Source of the DNA: WRIS01 sp031549175
GTDB taxonomy: Bacteria; Actinomycetota; Coriobacteriia; Coriobacteriales; Eggerthellaceae
DNA: 19,317 nucleotides
Direction: 5' to 3'
Assembly (NCBI GenBank): GCA_031549175.1
Contig: JAVBQH010000147.1
Coordinates: forward strand, 1-19,317
The stretch's first letter is position 1. Every line of letters starts with the position of its first letter. The position numbers and the translations under genes were made by a program. Below the pieces are notes generated by a model. The model worked only from the letters and a program-made list of their open reading frames with translations. It was not told where the DNA came from and made no database searches. Positions 1 through 8,109 of this stretch are shown one piece after another.

Positions 1-1
1 C

Positions 2-1210
2 AAGTCCCATTCTGCGGCGTACGCGGTGCTCGTCATGCGCACGGCCTACCTGAAGGCGCATTACCCGAACGAGTACATGGCGGCGGTGCTTTCCTCCTAT
101 ATGGGGTCAAGCGACCGCTTGATCAAGTATATTGCCAGTTGCAACCATTCGAACATCCCCGTACTGCCGCCTGACATCAACTCCTCGAACCTCGAGTTCA
201 CCCCGACCGACGACGGTGTGCGCTTCGGGCTTGCGGGCGTGCGCGGCGTGGGTGAGAAGGTCGCCGAGAGTATCATCGAAGAACGTCGGCAAGGTGGTGC
301 CTTCACCTCGCTTCATGATTTTGTGAACCGGGTCGATGCCAAATGCTACAACCGCAAGACACTTGAGGCGCTGATCAAAGCGGGGGCCTTCGATTCCACC
401 GGCTACACCCGCAAGCAGCTCATGTATTTCATTGACGAGACCGCGCTTCTCGAAGGCGCCTCGAAGAGGCAGAAGGACCGCGACTCGGGCCAGGTAAGCA
501 TGTTCGACCTCTTTGGCGAAGACGAGGGGAGCGGTTTCGAAGAGGAGGTGCCCGCGCCCGACGGTATCGAATGGGATAAGCGGCTGAAGCTCAACTACGA
601 AAAGGACATCTTGAAGATATACGTGTCCGAGCACCCCCTCCAACCCTACGAGGATACGATTGCGCGCCTGTCGAAATTCACCCTGGGGGAATTGGCCGAG
701 CGCGAAAAGACCATTAATTCGGCCACCTTCGTTGGAATGATCTCGGGTGTTTCCACGCGTCCTACCAAACGGGGCACCCGCATGGCAAACTTCACCCTGG
801 AAGACACCACCGGCCATGTGGAATGCGTCTGCTTCAAATACGACGAGAATGCCGAGGTCTTGATAGAGGATGCCGTGGTGAAGGTGAAGGCGAAGTTCGA
901 GCCGTCAGACCGCGGGAACCAGCTGCTTGTGTATGAGGCCGAGGTCATCGAGCTCGACGAAGAGAGGCAGAAAGGCCCCGCACACCTTGAGCTCAAGGTG
1001 TCATCAGCGGATTTCGACCAGATCACCTCGATGAAGCTCAACAACATCCTGAAGGCCTACCCCGGGCGCGACGGCGTGGTGCTCTTCGTCCAGCAAAGCG
1101 ACGGCCGTAAATTCCGCGCAGAGCTGCCGGTAACGGTTGATGCCGCAAACGCGAACCTGCTTTCGGAGATACAAGACCTCTTCGGGAAGCCCATCTGGCG
1201 CGCCTCATAG
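2..1210 (+). CDS. dnaE: DNA polymerase III alpha subunit, C-terminal part (5' end outside window)
   Basis: This is the catalytic subunit of the replicative DNA polymerase, cut by the window edge. The frame is open from base 2 and begins KSHSAAYAVLV, which matches the 'NKSHAAAYA' stretch of the fingers region in DnaE proteins. About 402 codons are visible. In order: rest of the fingers (to about residue 75), a helix-hairpin-helix segment (VRGVGEKVAESII, about 80-93), a linker with SMFDLF, the segment EKDILKIYVSEHPL (EKE..G.Y.S.HPL in the family), an OB-fold (about 241-320, VGMISGVSTRPTKRGTRMA onward) and a C-terminal domain that in the family contacts the clamp loader and clamp. The gene ends with TAG. 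No frameshift is seen. The catalytic PHP and palm domains lie upstream. DnaE rather than PolC is indicated by this C-terminal order. Confidence 0.96.
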   Translation, partial: KSHSAAYAVLVMRTAYLKAHYPNEYMAAVLSSYMGSSDRLIKYIASCNHSNIPVLPPDINSSNLEFTPTDDGVRFGLAGVRGVGEKVAESIIEERRQGGAFTSLHDFVNRVDAKCYNRKTLEALIKAGAFDSTGYTRKQLMYFIDETALLEGASKRQKDRDSGQVSMFDLFGEDEGSGFEEEVPAPDGIEWDKRLKLNYEKDILKIYVSEHPLQPYEDTIARLSKFTLGELAEREKTINSATFVGMISGVSTRPTKRGTRMANFTLEDTTGHVECVCFKYDENAEVLIEDAVVKVKAKFEPSDRGNQLLVYEAEVIELDEERQKGPAHLELKVSSADFDQITSMKLNNILKAYPGRDGVVLFVQQSDGRKFRAELPVTVDAANANLLSEIQDLFGKPIWRAS

Positions 1211-1267
1211 AAAACCACAGGAAGGGAACGTTCGCTTTTCTGTATTTTTACATCCGTGAGGGATAGA

Positions 1268-1295
1268 TTGCGCTTCCACGCCAATCATCTATACT
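1268..1295 (+). promoter_or_regulatory. Candidate truA promoter (good -10, weak -35)
   Basis: TATACT at 1290-1295 matches the -10 consensus in 5 of 6 positions. TTGCGC at 1268-1273 matches only the TTG of a -35 box, with a 16-bp spacer. Transcription from this -10 would start at about 1302-1303, on the GTG start codon of truA. That fits the lack of any ribosome-binding site and points to a leaderless mRNA. This is inferred from sequence alone. Confidence 0.45.
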
Positions 1296-1308
1296 GCTTG
1301 GCGTGGAA
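1274..1308. repeat. Perfect 11-bp inverted repeat around the truA -10 box and start codon
   Basis: TTCCACGCCAA (1274-1284) and TTGGCGTGGAA (1298-1308) are exact reverse complements separated by 13 bp. The 13-bp centre contains the TATACT box, and the right arm contains the GTG start of truA (1303-1305). In DNA it could be an operator. In a read-through transcript from dnaE it would form a hairpin that hides the truA start. There is no T-run after it (next bases are CAAAACAGG), so it is a poor intrinsic terminator. Confidence 0.75.
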
Positions 1309-2079
1309 CAAAACAGGATACATACCCTGGCGCTCACCATGTCATATGACGGTGCGCCTTTTTCCGGCTTCGCGGCACAGCCGGGCCAGCTTACGGTGCA
1401 AGGCAGTTTGAATGAGGCACTCGAGCTGCTTTACAAACGCCCCGTCGAAACCACCTGTGCAGGTCGCACCGATGCAGGCGTCCATGCACGGGGGCAGATA
1501 GTCAGCTTCGACCTTACCGAAGACGAGTTCCGGTCCCGCAGCAACGAGAGCCTTAAACGCTCGCTCAATGCGCTTATCGACGACCGTTCGGCCGTAGCGG
1601 CCGTGGAGGAAAAAGCCCCCGGCTTCTCCGCCCGCTTCGACGCGAAGGCACGCGAGTACCGTTATTTCATCTCCACCCAGGAGTCGCGGCCGGTCTTGCT
1701 CGCGGGACACGTATGGCACCTCCCGCGCCGGCTTGATCTCGAGGCCATGCGTTCAGGCGCGCTCTACCTCATCGGCGAGCATGACTTCAAAAGCTTCTGC
1801 ACGGCGGTGTCTGCGGAGGGCAGGCCGACGGCACGCAACGTCAGCGAGATACGCATCGACGCCGACCGCGTCTTCGGGGAAGACGTGGTCGTGGTGAAGA
1901 TCGTCGGGAATGCGTTCCTCCATTCCATGGTACGCACGATTGTCGGGAGCCTGGTAGCGGTCGGCCTGCATAAACGCGAACCCATCTGGATCGCACAGGT
2001 GCTTGAGGCGCAAGACCGCAAGGCGGCGGGCGAGAACGCCCCGGCAGAGGGCCTGGTCTTCTGGCATGTCCAGTACTGA
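1303..2079 (+). CDS. truA: tRNA pseudouridine(38-40) synthase TruA
   Basis: TruA converts uridines 38-40 of the tRNA anticodon stem-loop to pseudouridine in the cytoplasm. The 258-aa product has the usual TruA length. It shows the N-terminal strand followed by SYDGAPFSGFAAQPGQ, the catalytic motif CAGRTDAGVHARGQ with nucleophile Asp57, the FSARFDAKAREYRYFI segment, the HDFKSFC motif, and the C-terminal NAFLHSMVRTIVGSLVAVG block typical of the family. The start is GTG at 1303. A later ATG at 1339 would remove the first beta strand (TLALT), so GTG is preferred. No Shine-Dalgarno sequence precedes either start, which fits a leaderless transcript from the -10 box at 1290-1295. It follows dnaE by 92 bp on the same strand. 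No key residue is missing. Confidence 0.95.
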   Translation: MEQNRIHTLALTMSYDGAPFSGFAAQPGQLTVQGSLNEALELLYKRPVETTCAGRTDAGVHARGQIVSFDLTEDEFRSRSNESLKRSLNALIDDRSAVAAVEEKAPGFSARFDAKAREYRYFISTQESRPVLLAGHVWHLPRRLDLEAMRSGALYLIGEHDFKSFCTAVSAEGRPTARNVSEIRIDADRVFGEDVVVVKIVGNAFLHSMVRTIVGSLVAVGLHKREPIWIAQVLEAQDRKAAGENAPAEGLVFWHVQY

Positions 2080-2084
2080 TTCGC

Positions 2085-2102
2085 TATAATGCCCTTGGGA
2101 GG
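2085..2102 (+). promoter_or_regulatory. Consensus -10 box and ribosome-binding site of the 2110 gene
   Basis: TATAAT at 2085-2090 is a perfect -10 hexamer just after the truA stop codon. No convincing -35 was found 16-18 bp upstream. Transcription would begin at about 2097, and GGAGG at 2098-2102 lies 7 nt before ATG 2110. The leader would thus be only about 13 nt long. This excludes the ATG at 2089, which overlaps the -10 box, as the start codon. Confidence 0.6.
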
Positions 2103-2109
2103 GATGTAT

Positions 2110-3627
2110 ATGTGTGCATTTAAGAAAACAGCAGAGCAGCAGATAGTCTCAGAGGTTGACAAGATATCGTCTATGAAAGACAGCCTTGACGCCTTGTCGT
2201 GGAACCGTGTGATCGAAATCAGCAAAGCCTTGCAGGGCAACCCGAGCGAAGGCGCGCGGAAAGACCTTGCCCGCGAACTGATCGCTATCGCGCAGGCAAA
2301 CATTTCCCTGAACGCCAAATTAGGCATTTCGGAAAACACCTTGTCAGGCAAGACCATGGCATCAGGCATCGAACATTACCTTGACGCGCCATCGGGCAAC
2401 GGCCGCGGCAACCCGGCGGTCTCGGGCAGCATGCACTCGATTCTTGCGAGCGACATGCGCCCAACATCCGTAATGCCTGATATGCGGGAAGAGGCTTCCG
2501 AGTTCTTCGAAAACCCGGCGGCTCTTTCGGATTCCTATATCCCCCGTGCAGCAGGCGAGGTCGACGGCGAACAGGTCGCCATGGAAACAATGAAGCGTGC
2601 TCTCGTGGAAGACATCGCAAAAACGGCGAAGGAGCCTTCCTCCTGGGGAGAACAGGCTGCCGATGAATACGATATCGACGAGCCGGTCTTTGATTCCTTG
2701 GAGGGCGACCCGACCGCCGAGGAAGCGCCCATCCTGGAAGACTGGCCTATGCCCCAAGCCGCCGACCCTGCCGAGGAAGACGCCCCTGTAGACCAGGTGT
2801 CTGACGCCTCGGAAAAGCAAGGGAAGAAGGAGAAGCGCAAGAAGGAGAAGAAGCAAAAAAAAACTAAACTGTTCGGACGTGAAAAAGAAGAAGCCGCCGA
2901 GAAGGCTGAGGATGCTGCGATGGCAGCGGAGGCGGTCGCTTCTGAGCCGGACGGCGAAGCAGCGGCACAAGGCGGGCTTGAAACAGAACGCGTGGCCGTG
3001 GCAGAACATGCTCCGTCCGATGCCGCATGCAAGCCCGTTGTTCCCGAAGGGCAACCTGTAACGGGAAAAAGCCCCGAAGGGGAGCAGGGCGAAGCACCCA
3101 ACCCCCCGATAGACGCCGGGCAGCCCCTGACCGACCGGCCAGCGACCATGAGCTTGGAAGACCTTGCCTTGCAGGCCTCACAGACCCAAAGCAGGCCCGA
3201 ACTCGAGGGTGACTACCTGACGGCAGCCCCCAGATCGGAAGAGGACAGCATCCCCCCTTCGCACAACCCCGTTATCGCCGCCGCCGAGATGCCGGTGGTC
3301 TCAGAATTTGCCGGCTATGTGAAACCTGCGACGCAGGTAGACCCCAAAAGCTCCCGCGAGACCGAGGAAGTGCTCAAGGCCATCAAAGAGGCCGAGGTCG
3401 AGCGCGAAGAGGACATCCGCGAAATGAAGGTCAACGCCGTCAACGAGCGCCTGAAAAGCGAGCCCTTCAACTTCGGCAAGAAACAGGCCAAAAGCGAGAA
3501 GAAGCCCATGACGAAGGCGGACCTCGCAAACTTCAAGCAGATATACCAAAGCAGCGACGGTAGGCTTTGCATCTACGAAGATGCCCTGGGCCACCTTGTT
3601 GCAGTGGATGCATCGAAGCTGGTCTGA
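2110..3627 (+). CDS. Unknown acidic, largely disordered protein with Lys-rich and coiled-coil segments
   Basis: I do not recognise this 505-aa protein. There is no signal peptide or membrane helix, so it is probably cytoplasmic. Residues 1-90 look helical and ordered (repeated Ile/Leu heptads, e.g. WNRVIEISKALQG and LARELIAIAQANISL). Residues about 100-390 are rich in Glu, Asp, Pro and Ala, look disordered, and contain a Lys-rich patch (KKEKRKKEKKQKKTK) near residue 240-255. Residues about 410-480 form a charged helical stretch (ETEEVLKAIKEAEVEREEDI). The end (LCIYEDALGHLVAVDASKLV) looks like a short beta element. The start at 2110 is set by the GGAGG 7 nt upstream and by the -10 box that overlaps the earlier ATG. 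A run of nine A (2855-2863) codes for part of the Lys patch. It stands 30 bp after truA but appears to have its own promoter. Confidence 0.8.
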   Translation: MCAFKKTAEQQIVSEVDKISSMKDSLDALSWNRVIEISKALQGNPSEGARKDLARELIAIAQANISLNAKLGISENTLSGKTMASGIEHYLDAPSGNGRGNPAVSGSMHSILASDMRPTSVMPDMREEASEFFENPAALSDSYIPRAAGEVDGEQVAMETMKRALVEDIAKTAKEPSSWGEQAADEYDIDEPVFDSLEGDPTAEEAPILEDWPMPQAADPAEEDAPVDQVSDASEKQGKKEKRKKEKKQKKTKLFGREKEEAAEKAEDAAMAAEAVASEPDGEAAAQGGLETERVAVAEHAPSDAACKPVVPEGQPVTGKSPEGEQGEAPNPPIDAGQPLTDRPATMSLEDLALQASQTQSRPELEGDYLTAAPRSEEDSIPPSHNPVIAAAEMPVVSEFAGYVKPATQVDPKSSRETEEVLKAIKEAEVEREEDIREMKVNAVNERLKSEPFNFGKKQAKSEKKPMTKADLANFKQIYQSSDGRLCIYEDALGHLVAVDASKLV

Positions 3628-3888
3628 CGCGATTTCTGCCTGCCCTAGAGCATCAAAGCCCTATATCATATAAGCAGTCAAAACCTTCCTGCCCCCAAAG
3701 ATCGATGGGTCCGACGGTCGAAGGCGAACAAAATTGCCGCATATCATAAAGAGCTTCCAGCAAACCCGCAAGCATCCCTTGCGTAATTGGGGTCTGTTTT
3801 CTCTCATTTGTGTATAAAAAGTGAATTCAAAGCAACGAGAAAAAAACTCTTAGAGAAGCGAAAGGAAAACATACCTCCATCCGTCTTT

Positions 3889-3925
3889 ATTTGTACGGGA
3901 AAACGTACGAGCAAACTCATTTTCA
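3889..3925 (+). promoter_or_regulatory. Two-box element shared with the sigma-factor leader (copy 1)
   Basis: ATTTGTACGG (3889-3898) is followed 20 bp later by ATTTTCA (3919-3925), the latter preceded by AACTC. The same ATTTGTACGG and ATTTTCA (preceded by AACT), 21 bp apart, occur before the ECF sigma gene at 8011-8048. Spacing and AT-rich context suit a two-part promoter read by an alternative sigma factor, but the boxes do not match the classical GGAAC / CGTC ECF promoter. Box 2 ends 47 nt before the start codon. Confidence 0.35.
3891..3910 (+). promoter_or_regulatory. Short hairpin in the leader (TTGTACG / CGTACGA)
   Basis: TTGTACG (3891-3897) pairs with CGTACGA (3904-3910) across the 6-nt loop GGAAAA, with five perfect inner pairs (GTACG/CGTAC), one G-T wobble and a closing T-A. 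It could act as an operator in DNA or as a 5'-leader hairpin in RNA about 60 nt before the start codon. Confidence 0.4.
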
Positions 3926-3972
3926 GAAATGCGCCCATACATCAGAGTGGGGACGACAAGAAAAGGTATGAG

Positions 3973-6900
3973 ATGGCAACAATAAGAAAGGCGTCTTCGG
4001 GCAAGAACAAGACGCGCACACGTGCCTTGCTGGCAGTCCTTCTGGCAGCGGTCTTAGCGGCAGGCCCGCTCCTGCATTATACCCCGCAAGCACTTGGCGG
4101 CGAAGTCGCCGGCACGGCCACGGTAAACGATGCGGAAACAGCCGCCTTGTCAGGGGAAGAGACAACCCCTCCTGCAGGAGAGACCGAAGCGGCCGTCGTA
4201 GAGCCGGAAAGCACGCCGGAACCTGTGGCGTTGCCAGCCGCAAGCCAGAGCCTCGCCGTGCAAAGCCTCGACGCCCCCCTGGCCTTGTCTACCGCCTCAG
4301 AATTCCTGTTCACCATCAATGCCTCAGGCGTGATAACCTATTTCGCCTATGCCTCTTCCGACCCGATCAGAAACCTTGAGATTCCGGCGACCATCAACGG
4401 CATAACGGTTACCGGCATCGGCAATGAGGTGTTCAAGGGCTGCCAGCTGGAAAGCGTGGTCATCCCGGGCACCGTTACCTCCTTGGGAACCAATGCCTTC
4501 TACAACAACCCGCTTTCCGGGGGCGTGACGTTTTCGGGGCCCAGCCAGCTGACAACCATCGGCAAGGCTGCCTTCCAAAATTGCACCGGCATGACCAGCT
4601 TCGACATCCCCAGCACGGTCCACACGATTTCTGACAGCGCCTTTTACAGCTGTGTCAACATGACTTCTGTCGTGATACCTTCTGGCGTCACGTCCTTGGG
4701 CAACGATGCCTTCCAGAACTGCCAGAAGCTTTCTTCGGTGACGCTGCCCGAAAGCCTGACGTCGCTCGGTACGGGCAGTCTCAAAGGCTGCAAGGCCCTC
4801 ACCTCGATATCATTGCCGTCAAACCTGCAGAGCATCGGCGAAATGGCCTTTGACCGCTCCGGCCTCACCTCGCTGACCGTCCCTGCAAGCGTGCAGACGA
4901 TCGGCCCGAACGCATTCACTACAATGGTCAACTCGACGACTTTCAAGCTTTACCTGACCAACCACTATCCCGACACGATAACCGGCAAGCCCTGGGGATG
5001 CCCCACGCAATACATCTACTGGAAAAGCGATTCGAACTCATGCTTCTACATCACCCCCGATGGCGTCCTCTGCGGGATCAAGCCTGCCGGGCACGACTCG
5101 GGGGCATGCACAAACCCGACCTGGCATCAGAACTCGAAAGCCAACATCGTGATCCCCCAGAAGGTGGGCGATGTCACGGTGACCGGGCTGCTCCCCTTCG
5201 TGTTTTCAAACAATGACAATATAAAGACCGTCAGCTTCGAGGCCGGATGTGCGATCACGCAGATACCCGAATCAGCCTTCAGCGGATGCCGGAACCTATC
5301 CTCGATCACCGTCCCGCCAACGCTCACCTCGATCGGCACAAGTGCGTTCTCCGGCACCAACTTGACAGGCATCACCTTGCCCGCCTCGGTGCAAAACGTA
5401 GGGTCCAAGGCCTTGAATTGCGGAAACCTCGCCACCGTCACCTTCGAGGGCGCCGGCTCGCTCTCGATAGCAAGCGACGCATTCTCGGCCGGGGAGAAGA
5501 TCAAGGACATCTATCTGACAGGACGCGCGTATGACAGCGTGGCCGGTCAGCCTTGGTCAGGGCAGTACGCAGCGATACACTGGGCAAACAACAAGGTCTA
5601 CGACCCTGAGGTCATCGTGACCGGCGACGGTTTCCATTACAACCGCATCACCGGGCTCTTGGTCAAGTATGCCGGCCCCACCGGCCCCACCGTCGATGTG
5701 GAGGTTCCCAAGGCCATCACCTATAACGCAACCACCTACACGGTCGCAGAGCCGCTGCCGGACGGGCTGTTCAAGAGCAAGACCCTCAATAAGATAACGG
5801 TTGCGGAAGGCTTCACCACGCTTCCTGCAGGCTTCACCGACTACGCGACCTTGAACGAGGTGTCGCTTCCAAGCACGATCACGGTCATCAAAACCGCCTT
5901 CAGGTACACCACCCTCAAGAAGATCACGATTCCCGAAGGCGTCACGCACCTCATGGGCAGCTTCTCCGACAGCACACAGCTTGCGGAGATCGAGAACTTC
6001 CTGCCCGCAGGGATACATGAGCTCGGCGGGACTGCATTTCGCAATGTTCCCTTGAATATCGACAACTTCAAGATCCCCCAGGGGCTCAAGTTGATCAGGA
6101 ACGAGGTCTTCGCGAACTCGGGATTGACCGGTGAAGTGACCATTCCCAGTTCGGTCCAGGCGATCGGCATCGATGCGTTCAACAACAACCCGGGCATCAC
6201 CGCGTTCTACGTCGACCAGTTCCGGGCAAGCTCTCCGCTCAAAAACACGCAGCCATGGACGAACAACAACAATGTCAACGTCTACTACAAGGGCGAGGTC
6301 CCGATGCCCGAGGCCAAGGAGGCGTCGGATCCCGCGCTCTCCTCTACGCCGCTTACAAACGTTGATTTCTCAGCCAGCTTCGAGAAGGACAGCAAGGGCA
6401 ATACGGCCCCCGGGTTCATGATCCAGGGCGTGTGGGTCTGCAAAGGCGACGTCGAGGCTTTCCCTGCAGACGCCACCCGTATCTATGATGCCGCAGCCGA
6501 TGGGGCCCGGACCGAGATAGCGGACTTCGGCCTTGCCCTGCCGAACGGCATCTACACCTTCTGGGTCTCAAGCAACATGATGACCAAGAACGCCGGCACT
6601 GAAGCCGACCCCAGCCAGTACCGCCGCTGCACCATAACGATCGACAAGCAGCTTCCCTTCGAGGTCACGGCAGGCAATTTCAACGTGAAATCAAGCGAGC
6701 TGCCCAACATCGCGCTTGAGGCCGCCCTTGCCAAGGCGCATGCCGAGGCACAGGAGCCCTGCTATGGCGCCGATGCGGCTTTGGAGATAAGCGCGGCAGA
6801 CCTTGCGAAGATCAATGCGCTTTCCGGCAACGGGTCTTCAACGGCCGTCACGGTTTCGGGCAGCTTCGTTGGCGACTACCGCTATGACGGCTCGCTCAAG

Positions 6901-7824
6901 AACCTCTTCGGATCAGGTGGCGATGGGAAAGCCTACGCCTACAGCGTTGCCGACAGCACCGAGGTGACCGCAACCCTTTCGATCGTGCATACGGTCACCT
7001 TCGAGCAGGGGGCCCACGGAACGCTCGACGGGTCAGCCGGTGGGCGGGTCGCCTACGAAGACCTGGCAATCGGCTCATCGATGCCTGCCGCCCCGCAGGC
7101 GAACCCTGACGGGGGTTGGGCCCACATCGGATGGGTGGATGCGGCGGGCATGAGCCACAAGGTCGGGGAGCTTCCTGCCACGGTGGACGGCGATGCGCTC
7201 TATACCGCCCAATGGGCACCGCGTGCAGACGTCCCCTATGTGGTCGAGCATTATTGGCAGCAGCCCGGCAGCTCGTATACCCTCCACGAAACTGAGACGA
7301 TGACTGCAACGACCGGGACCGAGGTGACCGCGCAGCCGAAGACGTATGAATCGTATGCCGAAAACGCCGCCCATCCCGACCGCGTTGTGTCCGGCGTCGT
7401 CGACGGCAAGAACACGACCGTCCTCAAGCTTTATTATGATGCAGGTTCGGAACCGGTAGTGCCGGCCCAAAACCCCGGTAACCCCGGAGGCGGCAGCCCT
7501 ATCGCCGTGGTCGTGTATCCTGTCGCCCAGGCCCTGCAAGGTGTTGCGTCTGCCATAACCGGCCAGCCGGTCATGCCGGTCGAGCAGACCTTGGTAGGGG
7601 ATGCCACGCCGCTGGCAGAAGGCCATGGCTGGTGCTGGGTGCACTTCTACATCATCCTCTTAGGGCTCCTTACCATTGCCTATGCCTTGGCAGTGGTGGC
7701 AAGGCGCCGGAGGTTCACCCGCGATCTTGACCAGTTCGAGCAGTCATTGGTCGGGCGAGGCGATGGGCACCATCCCTCCGATGGCATAGACTACCGCCTT
7801 GCTGGGCAAGGAATCGGGAAGTAG
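3973..7824 (+). CDS. BspA-type LRR cell-surface protein, C-terminally membrane anchored (paralogue 1)
   Basis: An exported 1283-aa surface protein, probably used in adhesion or binding of host or other ligands. Residues 1-42 form a signal peptide: basic start, hydrophobic core ALLAVLLAAVLAAGPLL, then HYTPQALG. A Thr/Pro/Ala-rich linker follows. Residues about 112-775 carry LRR_5 (BspA-type) repeats of the form 'F..C..L..I.IP..V..IG..AF', in three blocks each closed by a 'PW' cap. Next come a module of unknown fold (about 794-1004), a Listeria-Bacteroides repeat (about 1006-1086) and a MucBP-like segment with YVVEHYWQQ and LKLYYD (about 1088-1158). A Gly/Pro linker leads to GHGWCWVH, one membrane helix (about 1225-1245), RRRR and a cytoplasmic tail of about 40 aa. 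ATG 3973 is chosen because it opens the signal peptide, has AAAAGG 6 nt upstream, and gives the same MAT-R start as the paralogue at 9563. No LPXTG motif is seen. Ligand unknown. Confidence 0.9.
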   Translation: MATIRKASSGKNKTRTRALLAVLLAAVLAAGPLLHYTPQALGGEVAGTATVNDAETAALSGEETTPPAGETEAAVVEPESTPEPVALPAASQSLAVQSLDAPLALSTASEFLFTINASGVITYFAYASSDPIRNLEIPATINGITVTGIGNEVFKGCQLESVVIPGTVTSLGTNAFYNNPLSGGVTFSGPSQLTTIGKAAFQNCTGMTSFDIPSTVHTISDSAFYSCVNMTSVVIPSGVTSLGNDAFQNCQKLSSVTLPESLTSLGTGSLKGCKALTSISLPSNLQSIGEMAFDRSGLTSLTVPASVQTIGPNAFTTMVNSTTFKLYLTNHYPDTITGKPWGCPTQYIYWKSDSNSCFYITPDGVLCGIKPAGHDSGACTNPTWHQNSKANIVIPQKVGDVTVTGLLPFVFSNNDNIKTVSFEAGCAITQIPESAFSGCRNLSSITVPPTLTSIGTSAFSGTNLTGITLPASVQNVGSKALNCGNLATVTFEGAGSLSIASDAFSAGEKIKDIYLTGRAYDSVAGQPWSGQYAAIHWANNKVYDPEVIVTGDGFHYNRITGLLVKYAGPTGPTVDVEVPKAITYNATTYTVAEPLPDGLFKSKTLNKITVAEGFTTLPAGFTDYATLNEVSLPSTITVIKTAFRYTTLKKITIPEGVTHLMGSFSDSTQLAEIENFLPAGIHELGGTAFRNVPLNIDNFKIPQGLKLIRNEVFANSGLTGEVTIPSSVQAIGIDAFNNNPGITAFYVDQFRASSPLKNTQPWTNNNNVNVYYKGEVPMPEAKEASDPALSSTPLTNVDFSASFEKDSKGNTAPGFMIQGVWVCKGDVEAFPADATRIYDAAADGARTEIADFGLALPNGIYTFWVSSNMMTKNAGTEADPSQYRRCTITIDKQLPFEVTAGNFNVKSSELPNIALEAALAKAHAEAQEPCYGADAALEISAADLAKINALSGNGSSTAVTVSGSFVGDYRYDGSLKNLFGSGGDGKAYAYSVADSTEVTATLSIVHTVTFEQGAHGTLDGSAGGRVAYEDLAIGSSMPAAPQANPDGGWAHIGWVDAAGMSHKVGELPATVDGDALYTAQWAPRADVPYVVEHYWQQPGSSYTLHETETMTATTGTEVTAQPKTYESYAENAAHPDRVVSGVVDGKNTTVLKLYYDAGSEPVVPAQNPGNPGGGSPIAVVVYPVAQALQGVASAITGQPVMPVEQTLVGDATPLAEGHGWCWVHFYIILLGLLTIAYALAVVARRRRFTRDLDQFEQSLVGRGDGHHPSDGIDYRLAGQGIGK
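7630..7656 (+). repeat. 27-bp direct repeat, copy 1 (anchor-coding segment)
   Basis: The 27 bases coding for WCWVHFYII are identical to 13577-13603 in the second surface gene. This is shared coding sequence of two paralogues in direct orientation, long enough to allow recombination or gene conversion. Confidence 0.8.
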
Positions 7825-7870
7825 CCCAAGGATGCGGCTGCGGCCTGGACATCCTTGAACGCTTGACAGA

Positions 7871-7908
7871 AGGGCGGCAACGGCATGTGCTGTTGCCGCC
7901 CTCATTTA
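7871..7908 (+). terminator. Strong hairpin terminator after surface gene 1
   Basis: AGGGCGGCAAC (7871-7881) and GTTGCCGCCCT (7892-7902) pair perfectly over 11 bp with a 10-nt loop, followed by CATTTAT. It lies 46 bp after the stop codon. The T-tract is short, but the GC-rich stem is long. It separates surface gene 1 from the sigma-factor unit. Confidence 0.8.
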
Positions 7909-8010
7909 TAACGGTAGAGGGAAATGCCCTCCTGAGACGATGGATCCCCGGATCGCCTTGCCTGCTCGTTCGGCTGAACAAAAAGGCTGTCTTTTGGCTC
8001 CATCACATTA

Positions 8011-8048
8011 ATTTGTACGGCATAGATGAAAATTTCCAACTATTTTCA
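8011..8048 (+). promoter_or_regulatory. Two-box element in the sigma-factor leader (copy 2)
   Basis: ATTTGTACGG (8011-8020) and ATTTTCA (8042-8048) are 21 bp apart in an AT-rich stretch (about 7990-8090) before the sigma gene. The same pair occurs at 3889-3925. If read by the sigma factor itself, this would be an autoregulated promoter. Box 2 ends 61 nt before the start codon. Confidence 0.35.
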
Positions 8049-8109
8049 AATTCGGGTGAAAGTTTTTCAAAGAAAACCAGCCTTTCTTTCAGGTAGCTAG
8101 GGGTCGCAT

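Larger units (their letters stand above)
3628..3972. other. 345-bp AT-richer gene-free leader region of the first surface-protein gene
   Basis: No coding potential is supported here. The region is clearly richer in A and T than the genes on either side and has the look of a long promoter/leader. It holds TATAAA at 3813-3818, a TATCATATAA stretch at 3664-3673, the hairpin at 3891-3910 and the two-box element at 3889-3925. No terminator for the upstream gene is evident. The reading frame of the downstream gene stays open back to a TTG at 3787, but nothing there resembles protein or a start signal. Confidence 0.55.

Noticed and set aside
1209..1256. Possible intrinsic terminator after dnaE (AGAAAA...TTTTCT, GAACGTTC palindrome, then ATTTTTA)
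   Set aside because: The outer arms are 6 AT-rich base pairs and the central palindrome has no loop, so a stable terminator hairpin is not supported.
2089..2109. ATG 2089 and ATG 2104 as starts of the unknown gene
   Set aside because: ATG 2089 overlaps the TATAAT box, and ATG 2104 directly abuts the Shine-Dalgarno sequence. ATG 2110 has the correct 7-nt spacing.
3787..3972. An upstream TTG that would add 62 residues to surface protein 1
   Set aside because: The added residues would bury the signal peptide inside the protein, have no ribosome-binding site before them, and have no counterpart in the paralogue, whose matching start is at 9563.
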